DNA from: Toxorhynchites rutilus septentrionalis
Lineage: Eukaryota; Arthropoda; Insecta; Diptera; Culicidae
DNA: 64,000 nucleotides
Direction: 5' to 3'
NCBI RefSeq assembly: GCF_029784135.1
Contig: NC_073746.1
Location: 39,447,378-39,511,377 of the forward strand
Positions 46,978-58,599 of the stretch are shown one piece after another. Numbering within the stretch: position 1 is the stretch's first letter; every line of letters begins with the position of its first letter. Under the pieces are notes generated by a model. It was not told where the DNA came from, ran no database searches, and worked only from the letters and a program-made list of their open reading frames with translations. The position numbers and the translations under genes are program-made.

Positions 46978-47399
46978 AAATAAAAAATAATAGTCCATCG
47001 TCACCAAGATCATAACAGACATAATAGAGATTAACACAAATTAAAGAAAAAATAATTTAAAAAATTCAGATAGTACACATAATATAATCCCTTCAAAAAA
47101 ACATCGTCAGAGTGATTTAAAATATTAAAACAAACTACAAAAAATTGTCCACATTAATTCTCCGTTCATATAAAACTTCGTCAGTAAAAATCTTCGTCAT
47201 AAAAAGATTAAAAAATAACGTTCGGCTGTTAATAAAACACAGCTTTCACGTGTGAAATACAGTGCCTCTTAAATTCTGTAAGTGTTGTTGCGCATTTAAT
47301 ATGTCCATTACATGGCATCGAAATGAAAACATTTATTCCTTTGAAGTACAACGAATTTTGTGAAGCACATGACAAGAAACTAGGTGTTCTTAATTCATT

Positions 47400-48840
47400 C
47401 GCGTTTCTCTTGTTTTATCTATGAAAGTCAATTCGTCTTTCAACTCGATCACACAAATATCGTGACAGCGAACCGTTAACTACTTTAAAAATGAACACCA
47501 TAGGTACATAAATAATTCTTTGCTTCACGGATAACCATTTTAGAGCGTACAGCATCAAAAATGAGGAAGTGAATTTATTACATTTTAGAATCAACCGCAT
47601 CATTTTGTTCTGCAAACGCTGTAATCTCGATATTTGCGTATCATTAGCTAAAAATAGAATGGAAGAACGAAAGTCTAAATGAGGAGAGATGATTGATTCG
47701 TATAGCTGTGTTTTCCTGCAAATAGTTAAATCGTTTTTCAATCGGCATAAGATTTCATACTTCTTGGCAATTCTCTTGATGACATTGTCAATGTGAGTGT
47801 TGAACTTGAGTTTGTCATCAATAATCACGCCAAGATATTCAATCTCCCGAACGCGATCAATAGTCTCGCCATCAATTACGATAGAGACGTTTTAATTAGA
47901 CCGATTTCGCGAGATTGCCATAAATTCAGTTTTATTTATATTCAATTTCAATTGCTTATACTTCAACCATCTACTTAAAGAACGCAAATCTCCATTCAAA
48001 TGTAAAACGACCTGATTCAAATAATTAGCTGCAATGAATAACACAGTATCATCTGTAAAAAGGTTAAAAGCACAACATCCTAAAACTCGTCGAATGTCAT
48101 TGATGTACATAATGAATAAAAGGGACACTAATACACTTCCCTGAGGTACTCTAAGATTACTCCCTACGGGACTGAAAATTCAATCATTGAAAATAGTCCT
48201 TTGAGTTCTATCCTGCAAATAGCCTTCAAACCATTTATATAAAGAACTCGTAATTCCAAAGCGCTTAATCATATTCAACAACAAGGGCCTAGGAATTGTC
48301 TCGAAAGCGCGTTTCAGATTCAAGAAAACAGCAATGATGGCATCTTTACATTCTAATGTCTCTTCCCATTTTGCCAACACCAAGTTCAGTGGGGTTTCGC
48401 AGGAATGGCCTTCCCGATATGCCGATTGCTCTGGTATTAGCAAAGCGCTGAAATTTGAATATTGCAACAGCTGGCCTTTGACAACTAATTCTAATATTTT
48501 CTCTATGGTGTTCAACATGTTGATGCGACGAAATTCTTCGGCTTTAATCGTTCCAGCAACCTTTAGACTAGGAACTATTAAAGATTCCTTCTACACCTGA
48601 GGCACATGCCCAGTGAATATAGATGTATTATTAAGGTCCAGCAAGATGTAGTCAAAAACATGAAAGCAATCTTGAATAACTCTAGCATTAACACTATCCA
48701 CTCCAGCCGTTTTTTCTAAGGAAAAGCAAATAGTTCTAAGTTCATTTAATGTAACTGGGTGAAAACTTTCAAAACTACAATTACTATCAACCGGCTGTTT
48801 TATTTCTTCAGTTTCATCGACCAATAACCAAAATAGATTA
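47400..48840 (-). pseudogene. Jockey-like LINE, RT-containing ORF2 remnant
   Basis: Minus-strand blocks in order: a pre-RT linker (HPVTLNELRTICFSLEKTAG, then IFTGHVPQV), INMLNTIEKILELVV, and PEQSAYREGHSCETPLNLVL. Motif A reads FLNLKRAFETIPR (catalytic Asp changed to Asn). Motif B is RVPQGSVLVSLLF, motif C FTDDTVLF, followed by LKLNINKTEFMA and DDKLKFNTHIDNVIKRIAKK. It is a non-LTR reverse transcriptase of the jockey group. A stop near 48178 and gaps near 47890 and 48590 break the frame. The upstream endonuclease region was not found; decayed similarity may continue to about 49040. Confidence 0.85.
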
Positions 48841-49054
48841 TTTGATCAATGAAACACTATTGACAAAATAATCGTTGAACTTAGAAGCTATTGTCTGTTC
48901 AGACTGTTCAAGTGTGACATTATAAGTTATGGACCGCGGTTTGCTATTATTAGGTTTCAATAGGAATTTCAAAAGTTTCACTTATCATTAACACATCGAA
49001 AATACATATGGACTTTATCACTTATCAGTGTGGCGCTTCACTTACACGATTCTT

Positions 49055-49890
49055 AGAATACTTTTAAAAAAAAATAACAATTCAATATTAAAGTAAAATG
49101 TATGAACGACATGTTCCGATGAACAATTGCAAATATAAATATATATATAGAGAGGGGCATTTGCAAAGGGGGTCTTCGTAGCCACTTGGTTACGCGTTCG
49201 CTTACTAAGCGATCGATCGTGAGTTCAAACTCAGGGCCCTCAATTGACCATCTTTGTGTTGTTATAGAATAATTACGTCCACGCAACCATCATCAGCTAT
49301 GGAGATCGATCCACGGTGGAACAAAGATCGATTCATCCATACAACTGCTCTGCTCTGCAAGAAACATCGGGCTGCTGTTCTATAAATAACCCAACAATGA
49401 TCAATATCAACTTCTCCGCTGTCCGGTCTGCTGAACAATGGAAGAACAGATAGAATACCCTTACGCCGAAATGGCTACTAGAGTGTAATTTACCATAATG
49501 TAATGGAACAGAAAACCTAACGCCTAAATGGCTACAACTTCTACTGTGTAATTTACAATTTATAGAAACATAAACATATCTACATGTACACGATAAAAAA
49601 AAATCCGGCTAAATAAATGGGATAAAAAAGGGGGCATTTGCATATGAAGTAAAATTCTGATTATACGCGAGCGTAACATGAGCAAATTTATAACACATGC
49701 GAATTGGGGCTCTTTTGGTATTAACAAGTTCTTCCGCACAGCAACTCGATGTTGATAATTCCTTAATATTTTCCTCCGTTGATCGTATTTTTTTCACATA
49801 TCCACGTTGGAGAGCCTTAACCCTTCTCTTCGTTGGCTGAGGCATTTTGATTGAATATAATACTTTTCCGTTTACTATTTTCGAAAGCAT
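49055..49890 (-). repeat. Unclassified repeat, copy interrupted by a SINE
   Basis: 49055-49165 plus 49631-49780 together match 55115-55340 in inverted orientation, for example TTGCTCATGTTACGCTCGCG and AATTCGCATGTG. A minus-strand frame of 93 codons at 49609-49890 starts MLSKIVNGKVLYSIKMPQPT and contains KRRVKALQRGYVKKIRS. I do not recognise it. Confidence 0.6.
49166..49630 (+). repeat. Feilai-like SINE, copy 2
   Basis: Same family as 34206-34699, with head TAGCCACTTGGTTACGCG and B-box-like GAGTTCAAACTC. GGGGCATTTGCA is duplicated exactly at 49154-49165 and 49631-49642. The related locus at 55115-55340 shows the site without the SINE. Confidence 0.9.
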
Positions 49891-49899
49891 AGGCAGCCG

Positions 49900-50342
49900 T
49901 GGCAGTGTTCCGAGCTCTGCAATACAATTTTCTTAACCAATGTTAAAGTTGCTGAAACTTACATTATAGACACATTAAACGTAAAAATAATGGACATTGC
50001 GGAACACATTGCGGAAAATTGAAAAACGAAAATTTAACTTTCAGAGCACTAGCTCGAGTTTTCCGACGTTTTTCACTATACAGTGCGACGGCAGATGAAA
50101 ATTTAATATCTTGTGAGTAATCGATTAGAGTTTGGTTGATGGGTAGTATGCGAAAACGATCAATAAAAATCATTAAAAATCATTAAAAAGATCATTAAAA
50201 AAATTATTGATTTGAAAGAATTGATGGCGCTTATTTCTGGCAACCATTTGTGACTTCCTTCCACCTTCACCTTAACATCATTTAAAAAGTTTTCCGGGGA
50301 AAGTATTTGTCTCACTTTAAATCTCTCTTTTATTTTCTATCA
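49900..50342. other. Intergenic, nothing recognised
   Basis: Only short AT-rich direct repeats (ATCATTAAAA near 50168-50200) are seen. Confidence 0.4.
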
Positions 50343-50350
50343 TATGTTTG

Positions 50351-51260
50351 TAGGGGACCGCGGGTAATACGGACAGTGGGAGTAATATGGACAGGCCGAT
50401 TTCTGTTAATGAGAACACCTTCATTCACCTTCATATTATTCTATTCTATTCTATAATATTTAAGCCACCCTATGGCAATGAATACTGATCAAAAGTGGAA
50501 AAGGGAAATAAAAACCGAAAATCATACATGATTCCGCGTGAGGATATAATTTTAGCTGCTTCGATATTAAGCATTTCGAGTGGTTTAATATCAAAATTCA
50601 ATCCGCTGATGGTTATATTTCGGTTTGTGAGTTAACAGAGAAGCGATATTAGGTATGTACGGAAAAGGTAAATTAATTTTTGAGTGGAAAAATTTAAATT
50701 ATTGAAATAATTGTACTGGTGGGGTAAAACGGACAGTTGCCAGTGGGAGTGAGATGAACTGTGAAAAGACTGTTTAATCTATTCCTAAGGAATTCCCTGC
50801 GTCTATAAATGGAAATCAAATCACCAAAAGTGGACAGTTTAGAAGCTGACTGGAACCAAAAACAAAATAGTCGAGGATCTGTCCGTTTATACTGCTGAAA
50901 AGCACGATATCACTTCTAGGTGGATGAATTCGATTTTTTCATCATTTAACGGTCATTCGTGATGAGTTGGTTTTTTTTATTCCTCTCGCGATCGATAAAC
51001 TTCTACGCTTCATATTTACCATCCTGTCCATATTACCCCCACTACATGTCCATTATACCCGCATCGAAAAAAATGTTATACTTTTCGGTCTGTTTTGATT
51101 CTAGAAAAAAAACATTGAAAAACACTTTTTTGTAAAATATTTGGTCAGTTAGATAGAAAAACAGTATATTAAATTGCAAGAAACTGCATCAAAAATTTGA
51201 GAAACATGAGATATAATTGAAGTTCTTCTTAAAATATCCGTTTTACTCCCACCTCCCCTG
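50351..51260. mobile_element. hAT-type MITE with 8-bp target duplication
   Basis: The ends TAGGGGACCGCGGGTAATAC and CAGGGGAGGTGGGAGTAAAA (right end, inverted) bound 910 bp. TATGTTTG is duplicated at 50343-50350 and 51261-51268. An 8-bp duplication with a YAGGGG terminus is the hAT signature. Subterminal repeats of TAATACGGACAGTGGGAGT and inverses (TGTCCATATTACCCCCAC) are spread inside. No ORF. Confidence 0.82.
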
Positions 51261-51579
51261 TATGTTTGTGTTTTGGACTGTGGTTAAACGGTAGAAGAGA
51301 GTTTCAATGCAGGCTAGATCCTAGAACATCGAACTTACCTCACATGAGAGCATCTTTAAACGCTGAGTTGTGAAGTCATTTCAATTACTTATGAGAAGAT
51401 TCAAATTACCAAATATCAACCTTTTAGGGTCAGAGGTTCAAATCAGACTATTTAAGAGTTCTTGAAACGGAAACAGACCGTCAGAAAATCTTATAAGAGT
51501 ATATAAAATATCTTGCGATAAATCTTCTGAGATATTCAGAGAATTTATGAGCATTTCAGTAATCAAACCTTATTTTTAA

Positions 51580-51872
51580 TCGTTATATATAAAAAAAAGA
51601 TTTTCCCACGTACGTGTAAAATATTATCACAGGAGAACGGCACGCATTTCTTTATATATAAAAGACGGATATTTTATAATAAAAAGGGAAAATTTGGAAA
51701 TAAGAGGTACGCATATGTATGTTTCGCAGTAAAAATTATCATTTGGATCAATTTTACAGATCTGAACGATTACATACATAGACTTTTGAAATGTATTCGT
51801 TATTTTTTGCTAACCAAAAATATTCTCCAGAAATAAATTATATGGCAGAACAACGTTTGCCGGGTCAGCTAG
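51580..51872 (+). mobile_element. Short non-autonomous Helitron
   Basis: It starts TCGTTATATATAAAA after A and ends GCCGGGTCAGCTAG before T. The last 35 bp are identical or nearly so to the Helitron ending at 46775. 293 bp, no ORF. Confidence 0.85.
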
Positions 51873-52670
51873 TTATGTATAAATTATGTTAATGAGTTTT
51901 GTTATGATTTATCTTGTGTTATCCGGATATCCGTTTCATCTCTACTTTTTGAACAGATCTCATACAAACACACTCTACAATTATTGCTTTGAAAATTCTG
52001 TTGATTTATATCCTGCCTGGATTGCAGTGAACTTTCAGCAGAAATTCCAACTTGTTGACGGTCATTCTCATCCGAAGATGACGACAGTATCAAAATTCTT
52101 ATTGGTCTACGTACATTGATTCTCTTTACTATTACTCCCTGAGGAAACAAACAAATTTTCTTCTGATTGATCATAGGTTAGGGATAGCATAGGTTTCAAT
52201 GCTTGTCTTATTTCAGGAACCAATTTCAAAAACACCATCTATATCGGAAAAATCTTCTCATGAATTTGTTACGTCCTCTCTAGATATGTTCGGGCGTATC
52301 GGCATTCTTGGGGTGAAGTTTTATAACTAGATAAAAATATATATTTAGAATTTTGTGAATTTTTCCCCTCAAATATAATAAAAATATTCACAATTTATTT
52401 ACACTGAAAACTAAAATAACTGTAATTTTTTTTTTAAATCAACCCGATTGTCCACAGTATTGTAAGTATTTCAACTGCCTTAATTTCAACCGTACCTATT
52501 TTTACCATTTACAATAACTGTCAATAAGAAAATAAAATTGCTTCACCATATATTACAAAATTCTAAAAAATTGGGAAATACAGAATTTTGTGATTTAGAA
52601 GTAGTAATTGTTCCGAAAATTTTTATTGGCTGGCACCGTAGTGGCAGATTGGTGTAGTTTTCAAGCAATT
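51873..52670. other. Intergenic, nothing recognised
   Basis: Overlapping short ORFs on both strands (51886-52174) have no recognised domain. Confidence 0.4.
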
Positions 52671-52674
52671 TTGG

Positions 52675-53595
52675 TAGGGGAAGGGTGGTAAAGACGGACG
52701 CCCTAAGTAAAAGTTGATTTTCGTAAATTTCACAAAAAAAAATATAGCTATCTCACCATAAATTGATATTCTCTTTTTATAGTAAAATTTGTCTTTGAGT
52801 CAGAAAATTTGAAAAATGAATATCTCCGCCATCTTTGAAAAAAAAATTGAGTCGGGAAAAACGGACACTTGGCGGGAAAGATGGACATTTGGGGTGGGAA
52901 AGATGGACACTAACTGAAAATTCAAGTTTTTGTTCTCGATAAGTTTTGGAGGTCTTCAAATATACCTTCAAAATAGTTAAAAAAGGCTAGACTAAAATCA
53001 CCCAGAAGGGCTTGTAATTTTCCTCATTTTTCCGTGTCTAAAATAGCTTCCGGCATTCGGAATGACTGAATCGGATTACGTTTCAAAAACCACTCTGCTG
53101 ATTCGTCACTGATATCTAGCTGCACTTGCAAACGTAGTAAGTGGGCATCTGTTAATAAAAGAAGGAGGAGATGATCAAATTGTTTTCAAAACCAAATGTT
53201 TGTCTTTAGTCAGTGGAGTGTCCGTCTTACCCGACTTGATTAGTATTTTAGTTTCGTCAATATTTCTGGAGTAAAAATGAGAAAACTTCACCGCTGATTC
53301 GATAAACTGAAAGAGAACTGATGGTAAATCTTTCACGTAACGAAAAATACCCCAAAAAATAACTCGATAACAATGTGAGCCTTATTTTCTGCAGACGACA
53401 ATTTAAATCGAGCTGCTCTTTGTAGATTCCCTTTTTGTTTTTATTTACAATTTTAACAGAAAGTCAACTAGGTGTGCACAGTAAGTGTCAAAGGTATTGA
53501 TACACTGTATTGCAAGTTTGTACATCATTAAAATTTAGAATAAAAACGTAATTTATCAATTATACAGGGTGTCCGTCTTTCCCGACTTTCCCCTA
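52675..53595. mobile_element. MITE with TAGGGGAA ends
   Basis: The ends TAGGGGAAGGGTGGTAAAGA and TAGGGGAAAGTCGGGAAAGA (right, inverted) bound 921 bp. Internal copies of GGGAAAGATGGACA and GTGTCCGTCTTACCCGAC occur near 52855-52910 and 53215-53240. The terminus is shared with 50351-51260, but no target duplication is visible. Confidence 0.72.
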
Positions 53596-53609
53596 TTAGA
53601 AACATTTAA

Positions 53610-53831
53610 AACCACAACCGGTCATTTTGACCGGTCTGTATGTATAGGTATAACACATATGTATTTAAAAAAAATGAAAAGTGGGAGATCAAAATAATTT
53701 AAAATATTAATCAATATACGAATCTAGAAAAAGTAATAACATTATTAAAAGTTATTAAAAAATAATTTCAAAACAAAATCTTGCGAAAAAATGATTTTAC
53801 CGGTCATTTTGACCGGTTGGTAGTTCTAGTG
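53610..53831. mobile_element. piggyBac-type MITE with TTAA flanks
   Basis: The 222-bp element is flanked by TTAA (53606-53609 and 53832-53835). Both ends carry the palindromic word CCGGTCATTTTGACCGGT close to the terminus. TTAA duplication is the piggyBac signature. No ORF. Confidence 0.78.
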
Positions 53832-54079
53832 TTAAAGAAAAAACGAAATGTTCAGCAATAAATATTTTTTTTATTGATTCTTTCTCTCGTCTAGAACTAA
53901 ATTTTTCACAAAATGGGAAAATCTTTATTGTACTGCCTGGTGCAATGTGACACTACGGTGCATTTCATTGGATCAATTTATCTTATTTTTTCTGGCGCCG
54001 AGCCGGTTAATAACTAAACATAGGGCTGAGGAATAATTCGCTAATTCGCTTTGCTACTCATCGTCGCGTGATAAAACTC

Positions 54080-54893
54080 TCACAGCGGTAAAATATCGAG
54101 CTCACTTGCCCCACGAACAGCGCTATTAGCTATCTCTGTGAAAATGTTCCCCAAACTCTGCTCGAAAGCCGGCTTCACCTCATCCAGCAGAACGTGGGGA
54201 TCCTGATTGATCGCATCATTGGCAATTTGTCCCAGCACTGCGTCTCCATCGAACAGATTCTTCAGGTTGAACTTTCCTTTGTCAAATTTCAGCTTAAGCT
54301 GGATCGGTTGGAACTGCACAGACTCCCCACCGGTCTCCTTCTCCTGCTCGAGATAGTATCGCATGCGCATGTTAGCAATTGTGTTATCTGTAACAGTTCA
54401 ATCTTATTTTCGCCAGACCGATTTTCCACCGCAATCAGTACTCACTCAGTATCAAATTGAAATCGCCCTGGCCGGAGATTCGCAGCAAAGGCATTTGCAT
54501 ATCCAGTGCATATTGTCCACTGACGAGCATTCTGGGAAGCTTCACGCTGACGTTGAACTGTTTCTCATCAACATTCAATCTAATCACAGAGAAAATATAC
54601 ACCGATTACCTCGGGGGCTCTATTTGCATAAATTACCCGCCTCCAATCTTACTTCACCCGTCGAATCTCGAACGCGCCGGAGCCCTCGATTGTCACGTTG
54701 GTTAGCTTTACTCGGAAGCCAGGACCGTGGTCAATCGCCATCTGCTTGACCCAGAGCGGCTCAAGGGGAGGAGCCGACGGTTGATCCTCGCCGAAGTTCC
54801 CAACGGCCACGTTGGGACGGATTCGTTCCACCACCTGTTTGACACATTGTTCGAAATTTGGATCGTTGCGTGAGCAGGCGGAGAGAATAGGTG
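54080..54893 (-). CDS. takeout/JHBP-family protein, gene 4 (first exon not found)
   Basis: Three exons can be placed on the minus strand: 54653-54893, 54446-54579, 54080-54387, with the same phases as genes 1-3. The encoded mature part starts PILSACSRNDPNFEQC, keeping both family cysteines, and continues RIRPNVAVGNFGEDQPSAPP. Further on are LKFDKGKFNLKNLFDG and the end ILPL. It is the most diverged of the four and has one extra codon in the first of these exons. The frame is open throughout. An exon coding for a signal peptide should lie to the right of 54893, but I found none with a matching donor in the next few kilobases. It may be displaced by a long intron, or the gene may be a pseudogene. 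Confidence 0.85.
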
Positions 54894-55114
54894 CTGAAAT
54901 TGGATTAACTATTAATTAAGGTTTCTTAATGCCGGGAAATCCCTTTAGATGGATTTCCCGTTAGTGAAAAGTCCCCTAAATAATAGTAGTTTAGAGTAAT
55001 TACACATTTTCTCATGTGTTGCGTGCATTTATTTGCATGTTATTCCCGAGCCAGGGATCTCCAGTATTTTGTGATATTTACTCAACTTCAATTCAACGGC
55101 AAATTCAAGAAGGA

Positions 55115-55340
55115 AACGGCAAAATATTAAGGAATTATCAACAATGAGTTACTGTGCTAGTTAATACCAAAAGAGCCCCAATTCGCATGTGATATAAATT
55201 TGCTCATGTTACGCTCGCGTGTGATCAGAATTTTACTTCATATGCGAATACACCTTATATATACATTTATATATGCAAATGTACATCGGAACACATCGTT
55301 CAAACCTTTCACTTCAGTATTGAATTGTTATTTTTTCAAA
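55115..55340. repeat. Unclassified repeat, SINE-free copy
   Basis: Inverted match to 49055-49780 without the Feilai insertion (see there). Confidence 0.65.
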
Positions 55341-55350
55341 TGTATTCTAA

Positions 55351-55670
55351 GGGTGGGTTTAGACTAGTGATATATTCATGTGAAGAAATATGATGAGATT
55401 TATAGAAATCGCATCAACCGTTTACATTAACGTGAACTTCTATAATGAATATATTCATATTTTAGGTGAATTTACTCACCTGAAGTAGAACTGCATCCAA
55501 CTTTAGTGATTTCTCACCAGTGAGAAATTCTCAAGCGTTTACATATGCTGAATTTATTCAAGTTATATATACCTCGAGTAAGTGTATCATATTTATTCTC
55601 ACCCGTTTACACCTATTTCACGTGAATAAATCCATCTATAGCTATAGATCTCCCTAATGTAAACCCGCCA
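55351..55670. mobile_element. PIF/Harbinger-type MITE with TAA duplication
   Basis: GGGTGGGTTTAGACTAGTGA at the left and TGGCGGGTTTACATTAGGGA (right, inverted) bound 320 bp. Both ends are flanked by TAA (55348-55350 and 55671-55673). The interior is rich in TTCACGTGAATAAAT-like words. A three-base TWA duplication is typical of PIF/Harbinger. Confidence 0.8.
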
Positions 55671-55679
55671 TAAGGCTCG

Positions 55680-56303
55680 TGTCAGTGATAAGTCTGTGTC
55701 AGTCTGATAAGTGAATTGATCTATTTTTGTACCAAAATCAAAAACTCAATTGTAGAGTATTAATCTGAAATGTTGCGTAGGTTCAGTCAAGGGCAGGGAA
55801 TCAAAAATCACGAACCTTTGTACACTGAGAGGAAAATTTAGTATATATGACGAATTTTTTCGTAAATGTTACCAATTCGCTAGTCATTTTCTACCCTAAT
55901 AATCATTGGTACATCTTACAAAAGAAAATTGGTAGGCATTATTTTTGTAGGATGGTGGGCATATTGGCCCACCACCTTTTATTTTCCCGCAGCGAAAACA
56001 AGTTCTCGATATCTTTGTGGTCGAGAATTTGTTTTCGACGAAGAGAAACAAAAGCTACATATATTTTAATCTAATAAAAACCAAAAAACCTTACCTCCGA
56101 ATGGCTTTGTTTCCTCAAGAAGAGCGACGACTGCGAAGAACGCACATTACAGTTACTAGAAATGAAAACAATCAAGGTTACACATGCTATGAAGTAAAAT
56201 GTACGAATCTTTAGTAGGGATGTATATTGCATAAGACATCCGTTTTACAAAGTTTTGGTAATATGTACAAAAAATGCGTACATTTTACCAATGTTTCAAC
56301 TAC
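55680..56303. other. Intergenic, nothing recognised
   Basis: Short ORFs only; no repeat boundary found. Confidence 0.4.
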
Positions 56304-56306
56304 TAA

Positions 56307-57597
56307 AGCCGGGTTCAGACGGTGCGAGTAAGCATACGAGTCGGTCTAGTCAGTTACTGCAGTGCAGCTACTCACACCGTGTGAACACATCATGCCAGTT
56401 ATTGTCATGTGTGATCCGGCGTGCGAGCTACTTCAAAGTTTTTTGAATTTACTCGCACTTGCATGCTTCACAACGTCAAAAACAGAATTTAGCGTTCGAA
56501 TCAGTGATGCCAAATGTAATGAAATGTCTCTATTTTTAAGATATTTGAAAATATGTGAAGATATTTATAGACTTCAAAATTATTGGAAAAACAAATAAAA
56601 CCCTCATAGTTTCTAAACGAAATAATTGTTATTTCGTTTTGCACGCTGGCGGGGCACGCTTTCTTTTTGAGATAGTTTTCTTGAGAATCTCTAATATAGA
56701 ATCATTATCAGATCACAACTTACAAAAAAAAGTATTGTTCTAAGAAACAGAATACATATTCGATTTAAAAAAGTACATTTTCATTCATTATTAAAATTTT
56801 TGAAGCGTATTTATTGCACCTGCAAATCGACTATCATTTTCATTTCACAAAATAAATAAAATTAAAAAAAAATCTTTTAGACTACCATTTATAACATCAC
56901 ATCCTTTCGGAATTATCTGAGCTATGGATGTTTTCGAGATTCTAAAAAATATCGACAACAATCCCAACGATATTCCAAAACAAAGGCACATCAATGTCAT
57001 TTCTAATTTAACTCTTGCAGGTACAGCATCCCTCATGACTGTATCTTGGCGTTGTATTCGTGGAGCAATTAAATCCAACAGTTTTTTTCACTTGTTCAGG
57101 TGTTATTATCAACACTGCTCTGTAATCTCGGGGATCCTCATCGTAGAGTTCCTTCAATATTGTATTTGTTGCTCCTTTTCTTTGCATCTAATTCCTGGCC
57201 CGAATCCTTTTCTCTTTCTGCTTTTTCGGATAGTACCTTCAGTTCAAAGAAATTCAGCACAAAGTATGTATTTTTAAACACGATCAGCGTTTGTTTTGCT
57301 ATAAAATTGTGTGATGATACATTCAACTGAAAACCTAAGATGAAAACTGCCAATAAAGAAGTCGATTTTGGACCAATCATTTGACAAATTCGGACCTGAT
57401 TGCTGTTTCTGACTATTTGATGGACATTTGAAAAGTCGCCTGGCATCCCTGGTAAACCCGTGCCGTAGTATCTAGTTTCTCGCCAGCAGCTCACACTGTG
57501 TGAACGGACAAGGCGAGTCAACCAATTGTCAAGCGAGTCCACCGGGTCAGTAGCTGCTCATTGTCAAGTCAGCTACTAGCAACGTATAAATGGGCCT
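56307..57597 (-). mobile_element. PIF/Harbinger element, degenerate
   Basis: The left end AGCCGGGTTCAGACGGTGCG and the right end (inverted: AGGCCCATTTATACGTTGCT) are related. TAA flanks both ends (56304-56306 and 57598-57600). The subterminal regions share AGTCAGCTACT/CAGTAGCTGCTC words. It encloses the nuclease relic at 56845-57250. Confidence 0.8.
56845..57250 (-). pseudogene. Harbinger nuclease (HARBI1-like) N-terminal relic
   Basis: Minus-strand blocks: KYNIEGTL, then IITPEQVKK in another frame, LIAPRIQRQDTVMRDAVPAR, VKLEMTLMCLCFGISLGLLS and FFRISKTSIAQIIPKGCDVI. This is the DNA-binding region that precedes the DDE_4 core in PIF/Harbinger nucleases (usual form FRISKSTISKIIPEVC). The catalytic DDE core is absent and the frame is broken, so it is inactive. 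Confidence 0.8.
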
Positions 57598-57599
57598 TA

Positions 57600-58500
57600 A
57601 AGATTTGGTAGCTGCATTTACTAATGTTTTCCTCCAGTGTACAATAACGCATGCTCAAAACGAGAGTGACAAATTGCGTTTCAGTTCAATGCGAACAAAT
57701 TTGTATCACCACATCCGTTTGTTGTGCTACGAAAGTAACACACAATTGTACCTATTTGCAAATATCATGATATGCGATATGTCCCAATAAATGAGTTTTC
57801 GCAACAAGAGGTTTGTCGCACAACATTCCTACCAAAAAGAGGAAGACAGACTACTCTTTTCTGACAAATTTTGTAAATGCTTACGACATCGCCGGTTCGG
57901 TAGAAGTTTTTTTATGTTTCATGCGAAATGCGTGCAAATTTGTGCAAATAGAGAAAATCAGCCACATATTTGAAAAAAAAAACAAATTATAAGCAAGCAA
58001 CGAAAGTGTTCGGTTGAAATTGTGCTGTTCGAAGAAAATCGCTAGCAACGTAAGTTTAGTTAGAATGGATAAAAAAGTGCATAAAAAGTGATGTTCGGTC
58101 GGTTGCTTCGTGGCACAAGGAATAAAAAATATTGAGAAAATTATTGAGTGCGATTATCGGAGGTTTGGCAGACTAAGCTGGTCAATTTGAATTTAAATAT
58201 CAAGCCAAGCAATTAGTGCGAGAGGTCCAAAAGTGAAAAATTTGCCATTTCTGAGTGTTCTGCGCTGATGGTGTGTCGTGTGATGTTTATTTTCGATGAT
58301 GTTCAATTCCGCTGCTGCTACTACCGTTGCTTTCATAGCGTTGCGTGTGTGGTTAGTGTGAACAGCACCGAGACAGGACAGTTTTTCTGCTTGATTCGCA
58401 AGTGTGGTAGCGGAATTTATTAAATCTTCGTATGATTGGATCATTGACGATTGTGTTTTCGAGGAATTAAGTTTCCGGGTGCTTGAGATTCTTGGACATA
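57600..58500. other. Unassigned region
   Basis: A GTAAGT donor-like word follows CGCTAGCAAC at 58040-58055, and the region around 58190-58460 is less AT-rich. I cannot support an exon or gene from this alone. Confidence 0.3.
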
Positions 58501-58502
58501 CA

Positions 58503-58597
58503 AGTAAACTTCGATATAACGTACCCTCGATACATCGTACCCTCGATATTGCGTCACTCGATATAACGAACATTTTTTCTCGATATAGCGTACACTT
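58503..58597. repeat. Cluster of TCGATATAACG repeats
   Basis: Four or five imperfect copies of CTCGATATAACGTACC lie in tandem. The same word forms the arms of the palindrome at 60314-60386, so both are probably remains of one pogo/Tc1-type MITE family. Confidence 0.6.
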
Positions 58598-58599
58598 TT

